Below are positions 14,897-24,362 of a DNA stretch of 64,000 nucleotides, piece by piece. A model generated the notes under the pieces. That model saw nothing but the letters and a program-made list of their open reading frames with translations, did not search any database and was not told the DNA's origin. The first letter of the stretch is position 1. The number at the start of each line of letters is the position of its first letter. Source of the DNA: Ornithoclostridium sp944380285 (lineage in GTDB: Bacteria; Bacillota; Clostridia; Christensenellales; UBA3700); contig OZ006985.1 in assembly GCA_963931165.1 (NCBI GenBank), positions 372,001 to 436,000 on the forward strand, written 5' to 3'. The translations under genes were made by a program, and so were the position numbers.

Positions 14897-16530
14897 TGCG
14901 CCGCCGGGAAGACGAACGTCGTCACGCTGTCCTCGGCAAGGGGCAGACTGCCGTCAAAGACGAAGTCGCTCTCTTCCCACTTGTCCATCTGCGTAGTGCG
15001 CGTGACCTGCACACTCGTGCCGCCGAACTTCTCCATGCCGTTGAGTTTGAGATCCTTGGCGCCGCCGTCGTTGACGACGATCGCGACCACCGTGCCGTCC
15101 GGCTTGACGAACACGCCGATGTCTACGCCCGCCCAACCGGTCAGGTCTGAGATCGCGCTCTCGACGCGCACGTCGCCGGGGTCGAGGAAGCGGGTGATCT
15201 GTCCCATCGTGTAGTAGCGGTTGAGCACCCACACCTTGGGATCGCGGTCGCCATTCCAATAGACGAGTCCGTCGTTGTAGCCTCCGGCGGCGACGGACAG
15301 CCACCAGCTCCACTCGGTCGCGTCGATCATCGTCAGATCGCGCAAGATGACCTTGGCGAGGAACATGCCGCTCTCGATCGTGTCGTACTCACCGCTCTCC
15401 ATCTCGCAGAACTCGGTCGCGGTGACTTCGAGCTCGGGATAATTCTTCTCCATGAACGCAGCGAACTTCTTTCTTGCCGAAACGCTGTCGTTCGCGCCGT
15501 AAGTGTGCGTCGAGATCTCGCCGAGCTCGTCGAAGTAGTCGTACTTGCTCATCTCTTCGAGATAGTCGGCGACGTCGACGTCGAACGGCTTGAACAGATA
15601 GTTGCCGCACTCGAACGCGTCAAAGCGGAAGTTTGTGCCATTCTCTTCGTTGTATGCGGTCAGCACGTCCCAGAACACGTCGTAGTACTTCGCCAGCACA
15701 TCGGGGTCGTAGTGGCAGCCCTCCTGCGACGCGTCGGGACCGCCCCACTTCCACTGCGGTTCGTTGACGGGACTGATCCAGATCTCGATACCCTTGTCGA
15801 GCAGGTCGTACTTTTCGACGAGCCCCTCGACGCAGATCATCAAATATTCGCTGTAAATTTGGTAAAATTCGGGTTTGAGGTTGTTTTGATACTCATACGC
15901 GCCCGTGCACATGCCCGATTCGGTCATCAGATAGTGCGGCGAGTTGGAGAAGAACACCACCTTGTCGATATGCCCCTTGTCGAGCGCCTGCCCGAATAGG
16001 TTCTGCACCGCCGCGTCCTTTTCGAAGTCGTAATTGCTCACGTCGAGAAAGTCCTCGGGCGCTTTGTAATTCTCGGCGACAAAGAAGCTCTCCGCGCGTC
16101 TGTTGGGGTCGAACCAGTCGTTGCTGTACGGCACCTTGTCGTCAAGCACGCTGTCCTTGGAGCCTCCGCCGATGTTGTAGCGGAAGATGTTGAGTTGCAG
16201 CCCGCTGTCGCCGTAGAGCATCTCGATCGCCTGCTCTCCTTCGGCGGCGTTTTCCGCCTTGCCGAGTTCCTGATATATCCATGCCGACGACGCGCCGAAT
16301 CCGCCCAGCGTCTGCTGCTCGGCATTGAGATCGACATTGACGCGCAGAGGCGCGTATGCGGCGATCGAATATATCGACAGCGCCAAGATCGTCACGATCG
16401 CGAGGACGGCGACGACTATGCCGACGACCTTGCCTATTCTGCGCGACCTCTCGGGGGTAAAGAACGCCTTGATCCGGCTCAAAAACGACGGTTTGGCGGC
16501 GGTCTCCGCATTGGTGTTTTTTGTTTCCAT
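14893..16530 (-). CDS. Membrane-anchored GH30-family glycoside hydrolase
   Basis: A 545-residue protein. Residues about 33-57 form one transmembrane helix after a basic cytoplasmic end, giving a type II anchor with the enzyme outside. The rest is a GH30 barrel with side beta-domain. LGGFGASSAWIYQ opens the barrel, the acid/base Glu lies in SPVNEPQ (about 253-259), and the nucleophile Glu lies in TATEFCEM (about 370-377). GH30 members cut beta-1,6-galactan, beta-1,6-glucan, fucosides or xylan; the substrate here is open. ATG 16530 is favoured because GGGAG lies 8 bases upstream; ATG 16536 would leave only 2. It is the first gene of the operon with the sirtuin. Confidence 0.85.
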   Translation of the reverse strand: METKNTNAETAAKPSFLSRIKAFFTPERSRRIGKVVGIVVAVLAIVTILALSIYSIAAYAPLRVNVDLNAEQQTLGGFGASSAWIYQELGKAENAAEGEQAIEMLYGDSGLQLNIFRYNIGGGSKDSVLDDKVPYSNDWFDPNRRAESFFVAENYKAPEDFLDVSNYDFEKDAAVQNLFGQALDKGHIDKVVFFSNSPHYLMTESGMCTGAYEYQNNLKPEFYQIYSEYLMICVEGLVEKYDLLDKGIEIWISPVNEPQWKWGGPDASQEGCHYDPDVLAKYYDVFWDVLTAYNEENGTNFRFDAFECGNYLFKPFDVDVADYLEEMSKYDYFDELGEISTHTYGANDSVSARKKFAAFMEKNYPELEVTATEFCEMESGEYDTIESGMFLAKVILRDLTMIDATEWSWWLSVAAGGYNDGLVYWNGDRDPKVWVLNRYYTMGQITRFLDPGDVRVESAISDLTGWAGVDIGVFVKPDGTVVAIVVNDGGAKDLKLNGMEKFGGTSVQVTRTTQMDKWEESDFVFDGSLPLAEDSVTTFVFPAAQ

Positions 16531-16572
16531 GTTCATAACTCCCTCTCGGGCATACGCCCATTTGTTGATTTA

Positions 16573-16601
16573 ATTATAATATAAAACGCGGATGATTGCA
16601 A
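16573..16601 (-). promoter_or_regulatory. Promoter of the GH30-sirtuin operon
   Basis: TTGCAA (16596-16601) and TATAAT (16573-16578) on the minus strand, 17-base spacing. Confidence 0.7.
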
Positions 16602-16647
16602 CAGACATTTTGTGCCGCTATCTCCGCTTTTGTGAATATTTTGAAAT

Positions 16648-17124
16648 TCAATTTTTGTCCGCCGCTATCTCCGCGAACGCCGCGCCGCACGCCGCCGCGA
16701 GCGCCTTCGGCGACAGCTCGATCTGATGACCGACCTTGCCGGCGCTGACGACGATCGCGTCAAAACCCTCGGCTGACGCGTCTATGAAGGTCGGAAAGGG
16801 CTTTTTCATCCCGATCGGCGAACAGCCGCCGTGGATATAGCCCGTAAGCGGCAGTAGCTTCTTTTGCGGGATCATCGCGACCGACTTCACTCCCGCCGCG
16901 CGCGCCGCCGCTTTGAGATCGAGCGTCTTGCCGACGGGCACGACAAAGACGAAGTTGCGCCTCTCGCCGCCCTCGGTGACGAGCGTCTTGAACACCCTCT
17001 CCGCCGGGATGCCGACCAGCCTTGCGACCGTCTCGCCGTCGGTCACCGAGTTGTCGTACTCGTGCGGAACATAGTCGATGTGCGCGGCGTCGAGCAGCCG
17101 CATGACGTTGGTCTTGTTCATCAT
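16648..17124 (-). CDS. ybaK: YbaK-type aminoacyl-tRNA deacylase
   Basis: A 158-residue protein of the YbaK/EbsC family, which hydrolyses mischarged Cys-tRNA(Pro) and related species. Family features are the early TNVMRLLDAAHIDYVPHEY, the Lys in VFKTLV (the conserved catalytic-site Lys), and the glycine loop GYIHGGCSPIGMKK near 94-107. Its ATG overlaps the epimerase stop by 4 bases, making it the third gene of the MATE-epimerase-ybaK operon. A second, more divergent relative lies at 58140-58616, so the two may edit different tRNAs. Confidence 0.9.
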   Translation of the reverse strand: MMNKTNVMRLLDAAHIDYVPHEYDNSVTDGETVARLVGIPAERVFKTLVTEGGERRNFVFVVPVGKTLDLKAAARAAGVKSVAMIPQKKLLPLTGYIHGGCSPIGMKKPFPTFIDASAEGFDAIVVSAGKVGHQIELSPKALAAACGAAFAEIAADKN

Positions 17125-18002
17125 CTCACCTTTTTGAACATCGCGTGATAGTGCGCGCTGTTGCCGGGCAGCAGCATGTTGAAGCCCTGTTTTTTGGTCA
17201 GTTCTCTCTCCCTGTCGGCGAAGTCGTTAAGCCCCCACCACGGCTCGACGCAGATGTAGCCGTCCTCGCCTTGCGGCTCGCCCCAAAGCGCGAGCACCGG
17301 CGGCGACGGAAGCAAGCCTATCTCCCAAAGCGAGCCGCCGCGCGTGTACAGTTTTATGTCGCGGAAGGGCGCGTCGCAAAGCATCAATGTGCCGTACTTT
17401 TCGACCGTCTCCGCGGTCGTTTCGACCTGTTTGATCGGGGCGAACTCCTCCTTGCCGACGACAAAGTGCCCCTTTTGATCGAGGCGCCAAACATGCGGCT
17501 CGATCTGCTTGCGGAAGCGCAAAATATCCGTGCCCGTGTTTGTTTTGCCATATTTTGCTCCGTCCAGCATGAACGACGGGTGCAGTCCGAACGAATAGTA
17601 CATCGGCTCGTCTCCCCTATTGACGACGACGTGGTGCTGGTAGAGTTTGCGCCTACGCAGCGCATACTTGACCGTGTACTCGAAGTCGAACGGATAGACC
17701 TTTTTGTCCTCGTCTGTCGCGCGATAGGTCAAGATGACGAAGTCGTCGCCCCTCTCGCGCACCGCCATGTCTCGCTGTTTGAGAAATCCGTGTATCGGCA
17801 GCTCGTACGCCTCGCCGTTCACGGTGTAATCGCCGCCGTTCTGTCTGCCGACGATTGGGAACAGCACCGCGTCTATGCCGCCGCCGATGTTGCCTCTCTT
17901 GTCGATCACGCACTCTTCGCCGCCGATCGTCAGCGATTCGACGCACGCGCCGATCGTCTCGATCACCGCATGAGAGCCGTCTTTTGTCAACTCTATCTTC
18001 AT
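17121..18002 (-). CDS. Aldose 1-epimerase family protein (LacX-like)
   Basis: A 293-residue member of the galactose mutarotase-like superfamily, which interconverts sugar anomers. The signs are GGIDAVLFPIVGR, the His in LPIHGFLK (about 88-95), the FGLHPSFML segment with the second His (about 138-146), and the WGEPQGEDGYICVEPWWG stretch carrying the probable catalytic Glu. It resembles the LacX/YihR branch. Substrate is unknown. Both ends overlap neighbouring genes by 4 bases, so it is translationally coupled to the MATE gene before it and to ybaK after it. Confidence 0.88.
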   Translation of the reverse strand: MKIELTKDGSHAVIETIGACVESLTIGGEECVIDKRGNIGGGIDAVLFPIVGRQNGGDYTVNGEAYELPIHGFLKQRDMAVRERGDDFVILTYRATDEDKKVYPFDFEYTVKYALRRRKLYQHHVVVNRGDEPMYYSFGLHPSFMLDGAKYGKTNTGTDILRFRKQIEPHVWRLDQKGHFVVGKEEFAPIKQVETTAETVEKYGTLMLCDAPFRDIKLYTRGGSLWEIGLLPSPPVLALWGEPQGEDGYICVEPWWGLNDFADRERELTKKQGFNMLLPGNSAHYHAMFKKVR

Positions 18003-19399
18003 ACCTTACCTCCGTTCGGGACGTCGCCCGAGCTTGTATTCGCGGTCATCGCCGCGCGTCTTTTCATGATCTTGGGGAACGCGATCGCAAACGTCGTCGT
18101 GCTGAGCACCGCAGCGCCGATGTCGGCGATCGGTTCGGCATAAAACGCCGCCTGCACGCCGTAGATCGTCGGCAGCACGATCACGCTGACCGTATAGAGC
18201 AACAGTTTGCGCGTCAGCGACAGCGCGATCGCAAAGCGCGGCTGCCCGAGCGCGGTGAAGCCGTCGACGAACGCATATTGGAGCGCGAGCGGGATTATGC
18301 CGATCATATATACGCGCACTCCCCAAACGCTCTTGTCCAAGATGTCCGCGCTATCGGTGAACAGCGTTGCAAACGGGCGCGCGATCGCAAACGAGAGCGC
18401 GAACATCACCGCGGTGAACGCGACGCACATCGCGACGATGCGAAGCTCCGCCCTCTTGACGAGCTCGAGGTTACGCGCGCCGTAGTTGAACGACAGCACG
18501 GGCTGTGTGCCCGAAGTGATGCCCAGCATCGGCATCGTGATCAGCGAGAGAAACGCCTGCACGATCGTCGAGACGGTGATCCAATCGTCCCCCTGCGCGC
18601 CGCCGTGGCGTTGAAGGACCATGTTGACGGCGATGATGATGACGCTGTCCGTCGCCATGATCGCAAACGGCGAAATGCCCATAACAGTGATGCGCCCCAT
18701 GATCCTGAACGAGGGCTTGCGCACCGCGAGCCTGCATTTTACGCTCTTGCGCGTCAGGAACACGACGACGAACACAAACGACAGCGCCTGCGAGATCACC
18801 GTCGCGATCGCCGCGCCCGAGACGCCCATATCGAACACGAAGATGAACAGCGGATCGAGCGCGATGTTGGCGACCGCTCCGATCAGGATCGTGAACATGC
18901 CCATCCCCGAGTAGCCCTCGGCGATGATGAATTGATTGAGTCCGGTCGCCGTGATCGAGAACACGCTGCCCAGCGCGTATATGAGCAGATACTGCCGCGC
19001 ATATTCGTACGAATTTTCGCTCGCGCCGAACGTCATCAGAATGGGGCGGAGCGCGCAGCATACGACGACGGTCAGCACCGCGGCGATCGCGACCAACATC
19101 ACCGCCGCGCACGACAAGATCTTTTTCGCCCTCTCGTCGTCGCCCTCGCCGAGCGCCATCGAAAAGATGGGCGCGCCGCCGGTGCCGACCAAGAAAGCAA
19201 ACGACGATATCAGCGTGGTGATCGGGGCGCAAACGCCCACGCCCGCCAGCGCGATATCGCCGATGACGTCGATGTTGCCGACAAAAATGCGGTCTACGAT
19301 GGAATAGAGCACGTTGACCAGCTGCGCGACCATTGCGGGGACCGCCAGCTTGACCACCGTTGCAAAAACCTTGTTGTCCGAAAGATCGACCGCTCTCAT
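17999..19399 (-). CDS. MATE-family efflux transporter
   Basis: A 466-residue membrane protein with about twelve helices in two repeats, of the NorM/MepA/DinF superfamily that exports drugs or metabolites in exchange for sodium or protons. Typical segments are PAMVAQLVNVLYSIVDRIFVG near the start and GITSGTQPVLSFNYGARNLE in the middle. I placed the start at ATG 19399 (MRAVDLSDNKV), which fits the family N-terminus and the promoter at 19422-19450; the upstream extension would lie inside that promoter. It is the first gene of the operon with epimerase and ybaK. The substrate cannot be inferred. Confidence 0.9.
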   Translation of the reverse strand: MRAVDLSDNKVFATVVKLAVPAMVAQLVNVLYSIVDRIFVGNIDVIGDIALAGVGVCAPITTLISSFAFLVGTGGAPIFSMALGEGDDERAKKILSCAAVMLVAIAAVLTVVVCCALRPILMTFGASENSYEYARQYLLIYALGSVFSITATGLNQFIIAEGYSGMGMFTILIGAVANIALDPLFIFVFDMGVSGAAIATVISQALSFVFVVVFLTRKSVKCRLAVRKPSFRIMGRITVMGISPFAIMATDSVIIIAVNMVLQRHGGAQGDDWITVSTIVQAFLSLITMPMLGITSGTQPVLSFNYGARNLELVKRAELRIVAMCVAFTAVMFALSFAIARPFATLFTDSADILDKSVWGVRVYMIGIIPLALQYAFVDGFTALGQPRFAIALSLTRKLLLYTVSVIVLPTIYGVQAAFYAEPIADIGAAVLSTTTFAIAFPKIMKRRAAMTANTSSGDVPNGGKV

Positions 19400-19421
19400 C
19401 TCTTGCCTCGATTGCGTTGCA

Positions 19422-19450
19422 ATTATATTACGCGGGCGCGAGAATGTCAA
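19422..19450 (-). promoter_or_regulatory. Promoter of the MATE-epimerase-ybaK operon
   Basis: TTGACA (19445-19450) and TATAAT (19422-19427) on the minus strand, 17-base spacing. Confidence 0.85.
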
Positions 19451-19554
19451 CGGTTTTCGCGCTTCAAATGTACGGCGGCGATACGGCTTGGGCGACGGCG
19501 CGCCTCAAAGATGTCCGCCCGGATATCGAAATTGCCGACACGTTTCGCTTTTTT

Positions 19555-19586
19555 GCACAAAAAAGCCGCCCCGATCAAGAGCGGCT
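19555..19586 (-). terminator. Terminator of the trkH-ktrA operon
   Basis: The stem AGCCGC/GCGGCT (19564-19569 with 19581-19586) is followed by TTTTTTG on the minus strand, 13 bases past the ktrA stop. Confidence 0.75.
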
Positions 19587-19598
19587 CGTCTTTTGTTT

Positions 19599-20285
19599 TC
19601 AGCCCTTTGCTATGCGGTCGGCGAACGACTTGATGGAATCGGACTCGCCGCCGATGACCATCTTGTCCCCTCTCGCGAACGTCGTCTCTCCAGAAGGCAT
19701 CGAGTTGACGCCCGAGCCGGAGATGACGATCAGCACGTTGACGTCAAAGCGGTTGCGCAAGTTCATCTCCGACAGCTTTTTGCCTGCCCAGTCATCGGGC
19801 ACCGCGACCTGCGCGATGCTGTAATTTGACGTGATGTCGACGATGTCGCTGATCTGCGGCTGAGTCAAAAGCCTCGCCGTCTTGACCGCGCTGTCCGCCT
19901 CGGGGATGATGACATAGTCGACGCCGATCTTTTCGAGCACGCGCGCGTGCTTTGCGTTCTGCGCCTTGGCGACGATGTAGTTGCAGCCCATCTCCTTGCA
20001 GTTGAGCGCGGTGATGATGGACGCCTGGATGTTGTCGCCGATCGCGATGACGACGCCGTCGAACTCGGTGATGCCGATCTGGCGCAGATTGCTCTCTTCG
20101 GCGACGTTGGTCGCGACCGCGTGAGTCGCGTTGTCGGCGATCTCGTAGATGCGGTCCTCGTTCTGATCGACCGCGAGCACCTCGCAGCCGCTGTTGTAGA
20201 GCGCCTTGGTGAGCTCGGTGCCGAACCTTCCGAGTCCGAGCACCGCGACCTGTCTCATATTGGATTTGGGTAATTTGTTATTCAT
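19599..20285 (-). CDS. ktrA: Potassium uptake regulatory subunit KtrA/TrkA
   Basis: A 228-residue cytosolic subunit that gates the TrkH/KtrB potassium channel according to bound nucleotide. The N-terminal RCK domain has VLGLGRFGTELTKAL (about 14-28) and a following acidic residue in VLAVDQNEDRI, which contacts ribose. The C-terminal TrkA_C domain covers about residues 150-225. A GGGAG site precedes the ATG. The gene lies 19 bases after trkH and is followed by a terminator, so the two make a complete potassium uptake system. Confidence 0.92.
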   Translation of the reverse strand: MNNKLPKSNMRQVAVLGLGRFGTELTKALYNSGCEVLAVDQNEDRIYEIADNATHAVATNVAEESNLRQIGITEFDGVVIAIGDNIQASIITALNCKEMGCNYIVAKAQNAKHARVLEKIGVDYVIIPEADSAVKTARLLTQPQISDIVDITSNYSIAQVAVPDDWAGKKLSEMNLRNRFDVNVLIVISGSGVNSMPSGETTFARGDKMVIGGESDSIKSFADRIAKG

Positions 20286-20304
20286 TTCTCCCTCTCTTTT
20301 TACT

Positions 20305-21672
20305 TTATAGTACTATTCCCGCTTCGGGGTATTTGACCGTTGCTTCGGGTTTTCTCGAGCCGGACATGAACGCCATAAAGAAGCCGAACGACCCTATCCT
20401 GCCCATATACATATTGATCGTGATGATCAATTTCGCCGCTGTGTTGAGCTGAGGCGTGACGTCGAGCGAAAGCCCGACGGTCGCGTACGCGCTGACCTGC
20501 TCGAACAGCAATTCCGAACTTGTGAACTGATCGCCGCAGGCGATGTTTAGCGCCATCACGCTGATCGCCGCGACGGACACCGCCAGCGTGAATATCGTCG
20601 CCGCCTTGGATATCGTCTCTCTGCCTATGCTGCGCATATCGATGACGACCTCGCGCTTGTGGCTGAGCGTCGCATAGATCGTGACCAACAGCACGAACAT
20701 GGTCGTCGTCTTGATACCGCCGCCGGTACTGCCGGGGCAGACGCCGATGAACATCAACACTATGGTCAGTGTCTGCGAGAAGGTCGTCATGCCCGATTGG
20801 CTGAACGACGCAAAGCCCGCGGTACGCGCGGTGACCGATTGGAAGAACGCGTTGACTATCTTGTTGCCGACGCTCATATTGCCGATGGTCTCGGGGTTGT
20901 CGAATTCCGCCGCGAAAATGCCGATCGCTCCGATCAAAATGAGCGCCGCAGTCAGGGGGATGACAATCTTGGTGTGCAGCCTGAGCTTGCGCCACCTGCG
21001 GTTGTGCGCGATGTCGGACACGACCATAAAGCCTATGCCGCCCAGCACGATCAACAGCATCGTGACGATCAAAATGAACGGGTCTTCGGCGAACATGCGG
21101 TAAGACGTCCCCTCGGACGAGACGATGTCAAAGCCGGAGTTGCAGAACGCCATCACGCTGTGGAACAGCCCGTACCACACCGCAAGCCCCGGCGAATAGT
21201 AGCGCGAGAATGCGAGCGCGAGCAGCAGCGCGCCGATCAATTCGGTCGCGACGGTCATTTTGAGGATGTCGAACGTGAGCCTTTTGAGGTCGTCCATGCC
21301 GTCGTGGGACAGCTCTTCGGTCATGCTGATGCGCTTGCGCAGCGAAACTTTGTGACGAATGAGAAGATAGACGCCCGAAGAGATGGTCATGAAGCCGAGC
21401 CCGCCTATCTGGACCAAAAACAATATCACCACATGTCCGAACGTGGTGAAATCGGTGGCGATCGTGTTGACGACAAGCCCGGTGACACAGGTCGCGCTCG
21501 TCGCGGTGAACAGAGCGTCCACAAACGACAGCGAGCCGGGAGCCGTGGTCGACCACGGCAGCATCAACAGCGCCGCGCCGATCATGATGACGGCAAAAAA
21601 GCTGAGCATGATCAACCTGATCGGAGTGAAGATGCGCTCTGCCATATGTCTGAATCCAAACTTGCCTTTCAT
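20305..21672 (-). CDS. Potassium uptake membrane subunit TrkH/KtrB
   Basis: A 455-residue channel-like protein of the Trk/Ktr/HKT superfamily. It shows the four membrane-pore-membrane repeats, with the first selectivity filter in TATSATCVTGLVV (about 50-62), a second around FCNSGFD, a third around RTAGFAS, and a fourth around VGLSLDVTPQL. ATG 21672 is preceded by AGAGG and gives the normal N-terminus; the in-frame extension to 21726 would run into the -35 box. It moves potassium together with KtrA encoded next. KtrB and TrkH are hard to tell apart by eye, so no symbol is given. Confidence 0.9.
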   Translation of the reverse strand: MKGKFGFRHMAERIFTPIRLIMLSFFAVIMIGAALLMLPWSTTAPGSLSFVDALFTATSATCVTGLVVNTIATDFTTFGHVVILFLVQIGGLGFMTISSGVYLLIRHKVSLRKRISMTEELSHDGMDDLKRLTFDILKMTVATELIGALLLALAFSRYYSPGLAVWYGLFHSVMAFCNSGFDIVSSEGTSYRMFAEDPFILIVTMLLIVLGGIGFMVVSDIAHNRRWRKLRLHTKIVIPLTAALILIGAIGIFAAEFDNPETIGNMSVGNKIVNAFFQSVTARTAGFASFSQSGMTTFSQTLTIVLMFIGVCPGSTGGGIKTTTMFVLLVTIYATLSHKREVVIDMRSIGRETISKAATIFTLAVSVAAISVMALNIACGDQFTSSELLFEQVSAYATVGLSLDVTPQLNTAAKLIITINMYMGRIGSFGFFMAFMSGSRKPEATVKYPEAGIVL

Positions 21673-21697
21673 ACAACCTCTTTGCGATTCAAGTCGT

Positions 21698-21726
21698 ATT
21701 ATACACCATACCCGATCAAAAGGCAA
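21698..21726 (-). promoter_or_regulatory. Promoter of the trkH-ktrA operon
   Basis: TTGCCT (21721-21726) and TATAAT (21698-21703) on the minus strand with 17-base spacing. Confidence 0.65.
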
Positions 21727-21741
21727 TGGTTTGACGCCACA

Positions 21742-23181
21742 TCAATTTTGAGGGGCGGCGGGCGGCTCGGACGCGTTTGACGGCGCGGGGCTTTGCCCGT
21801 ACACCACCGCGCGCGGCAGTTTTTCGCCGTCGGCAAGCCCGAGTTGTCTGCGCTTTTTGAGAATGCGGTGAAGTATGACGACATAGGCGATGACGAGGAA
21901 TATGTCGACGAACACCCACGCCGTCGGATTGGACGCGCATATGCCCGCAAAGCCGAAGTGCTTGGCAAACACGAGCGACGCGACCACTCTGCCCGCGACC
22001 TCGAGCATGCCTCCGACCATCGTCAGCGCGCTCCTGCCTATGCCCTGCAACGCGTCGCGATAGACAAATATGATCGCGAGGAAGATATAAAATCCGCCCT
22101 GCCAAAGCAGGTATTGCTTGGACATGTCCATGATCTCGTCGGTGACGTCGGACGAGAACAGCTTGGTCATCGGTTCCGCGCCGAGCGTGACGAACGCAAG
22201 CCCGACCAGCGCGCAGACGACGCCGATCGCCATGCTGTATCTCACGCCCTTGCGAATGTTGGAGAACTGCCCCGCGCCGTAATTTTGACCGCAATAGGTC
22301 GCGACCGTGCTGCCGAGCGCATAGAGGCTCTGCGTCGCGAGGTTGTCGATCTTGGACGCGGCTGTATAGGCGGTGACCGCGACCGAACCGAGTTTGTTGA
22401 GCGCGGTCTGCTGCACCATCATGCCGATCGAGGTGATCGAAAATTGGAGCGCCATCGGCAGCCCTATAGCCATGTGCTGCCAATAGAACATGAGCGGATT
22501 TGCGAAGTGTTTGCCGCGAATGCGGAACCTCTTGAACCTGGCGAACAGGAACGCAAAGCACCCGATCGCCGACACGCCCTGCGACAGCACCGTCGCCCAG
22601 CCGGCGCCGGCGACCCCCATCTTGAACGCTACGATGAACAGAAAGTCAAGCCCGACGTTGAGCACCGCCGCGACGATGAGGAAGACGAGCGGCGTGCGGC
22701 TGTCGCCTATCGCGCGCAGCACCGACGACCCGAGGTTGTAGAACACCGTCGCGATCAATCCCCAATAGATCGTCACGATGTAATCGTACGAATAGCCGAT
22801 GATGTCGTCCGGGGTCTGCATGAGTTTGAGCAGGGGCATCGTCGTCACGACGCTGACCGCCGTCAAAACCACCGTAAGCACCGCGCCGAGAAGGATGGAC
22901 GAAGCGATGCTGCGCCGCACTCCCTCTTCGTCCTTTGCTCCGAAGAGCTGACTCGTCTTGACCGCAAAGCCGGCGGTCAAACCCTGCACGAATCCTATGA
23001 TGAGAAAGGATATCGCGCCCGTCGCGCCGACGCCCGCGAGCGCGTCGTTGTTGATCGTCTGACCGACGATGATCGCGTCGACCATGCTGTAAAGCTGTTG
23101 GAAAACATTGCCGATGAAGATCGGTATCGTGAACAAGATTATCTTGCGCAGCGGTTTGCCCGCAGTGAGGTCGTTTGTCAT
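21742..23181 (-). CDS. MATE-family efflux transporter (second copy)
   Basis: A 479-residue MATE transporter with about twelve helices. Recognisable segments are KPLRKIILFTIPIFIGNVFQQLYS at the start (first helix), VDAIIVGQTINNDALAGVG, and the second-half repeat AIGLPMALQFSITSIGMMVQ. It belongs to a different branch from the copy at 17999-19399, judging by the poor identity in these helices. The C-terminal 25 residues (after about 455) are polar and Ala/Pro-rich. A GGAAGG ribosome site precedes the ATG. It is a single gene and the substrate is unknown. Confidence 0.9.
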   Translation of the reverse strand: MTNDLTAGKPLRKIILFTIPIFIGNVFQQLYSMVDAIIVGQTINNDALAGVGATGAISFLIIGFVQGLTAGFAVKTSQLFGAKDEEGVRRSIASSILLGAVLTVVLTAVSVVTTMPLLKLMQTPDDIIGYSYDYIVTIYWGLIATVFYNLGSSVLRAIGDSRTPLVFLIVAAVLNVGLDFLFIVAFKMGVAGAGWATVLSQGVSAIGCFAFLFARFKRFRIRGKHFANPLMFYWQHMAIGLPMALQFSITSIGMMVQQTALNKLGSVAVTAYTAASKIDNLATQSLYALGSTVATYCGQNYGAGQFSNIRKGVRYSMAIGVVCALVGLAFVTLGAEPMTKLFSSDVTDEIMDMSKQYLLWQGGFYIFLAIIFVYRDALQGIGRSALTMVGGMLEVAGRVVASLVFAKHFGFAGICASNPTAWVFVDIFLVIAYVVILHRILKKRRQLGLADGEKLPRAVVYGQSPAPSNASEPPAAPQN

Positions 23182-23296
23182 ACTGTCCTTCCGTTGAAGT
23201 TTGTCGCCTCAAAGCCTTCCCCGCGGCAACGCAAGCAGTATTATATTACAATAAATGCAAAAGCGTATACTTTTTTTTGCGACTTTTTGAAAAATT

Positions 23297-24361
23297 TTAC
23301 GATTGGATGGGTATGGACGCGACCGCGTCGAGATCTTCGCGCGCGCAGCCGCGCCCGCTCGCTATCATATTGTATGCCTGGGAGGCGATCATCGCGGCGT
23401 TGTCCGTGCACAATTTAAGCGGCGGATAAAAGACCTCTATGCCGCGAGCCTTCGCCTTTTGGGTCATGCTCTCGCGCAGATACGCATTGGCGGCGACGCC
23501 GCCTGCGATAACGATTTTTTTCGTACCCGTGTCGATCGCGGCACGCAATGCCGCGTCCGTCATCATGTCGACCGCCCTGTTTTGGAAGGACTTGGCGACG
23601 TCGGCTCGGACGACCTTCTCTCCCTTTTGCTCGGCGGTGTGGACATAGTTGATGACCGCCGTTTTGAGTCCGCTGTACGAAAAGTCATAGCCCTTTTCGT
23701 CTTTGAGCGGCATGGGCAGCCGCACGCTGTCCTTGCCCTCTTCGGCGAGCTTTTGTATCTTGGGTCCGCCGGGATATTCCAGCCCGAGCACGCGCGCGAC
23801 TTTGTCGAACGCCTCACCCGCGGCGTCGTCCTGCGTCGACCCCAGCAACTCGATCTCGTCAAGTCCCGTCACCTTTGCGACAGCGGTATGGCCGCCGCTC
23901 GCGATCAGGCAAATGTACGGAGGTTTGAGGTCGGGGAACGCGAGGTAGTTGGCGGCGATGTGTCCCTTGATGTGATTGACCGCGATCAGCGGCTTGTCCA
24001 GCGCGTACGCGAACGCCTTTGCGAACGACACTCCTACGAGCAGCGCCCCCAAAAGTCCCGAGCCGTACGTCACCGCCACGCAGTCGAGTTCGTCCGCCCT
24101 CACGCCCGCATCGGCGAGCGCTTTGGACACGACGCCCGATATCGCCATGACGTGATTGCGCGACGCGATCTCGGGGACGACGCCGCCGTAGCGTTTGTGG
24201 ATGTCGATCTGCGACGCGATCACGTCGGAGAGGATCTCTCTGCCGCGCGTGATCGCGCACGCGGTCTCGTCGCAAGACGACTCGATCGCGAGTATGAGCA
24301 GGTCGTCCCTGCCCCTCATCGCCTCGATCTTTTCGCACGAACGCTCGTACCAACCGCTCAT
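23297..24361 (-). CDS. tsaD: tRNA N6-threonylcarbamoyladenosine synthase subunit TsaD
   Basis: A 354-residue TsaD (Kae1/Gcp) that transfers the threonylcarbamoyl group to A37 of tRNAs reading ANN codons. It has the ASKHA signature LAIESSCDETACA (about 24-36), the metal-binding HxxxH in NHIKGHIAA (about 128-136), and the nucleotide segments ASGGHTAV and VAGGVAANAYLR. An in-frame ATG 14 codons downstream would give a more usual short N-terminus, so the exact start is uncertain. The first ATG lies 1 base after the prfB stop, which favours it. It is the last gene of secA-prfB-tsaD. Confidence 0.93.
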   Translation of the reverse strand: MSGWYERSCEKIEAMRGRDDLLILAIESSCDETACAITRGREILSDVIASQIDIHKRYGGVVPEIASRNHVMAISGVVSKALADAGVRADELDCVAVTYGSGLLGALLVGVSFAKAFAYALDKPLIAVNHIKGHIAANYLAFPDLKPPYICLIASGGHTAVAKVTGLDEIELLGSTQDDAAGEAFDKVARVLGLEYPGGPKIQKLAEEGKDSVRLPMPLKDEKGYDFSYSGLKTAVINYVHTAEQKGEKVVRADVAKSFQNRAVDMMTDAALRAAIDTGTKKIVIAGGVAANAYLRESMTQKAKARGIEVFYPPLKLCTDNAAMIASQAYNMIASGRGCAREDLDAVASIPIQS

Positions 24362-24362
24362 A

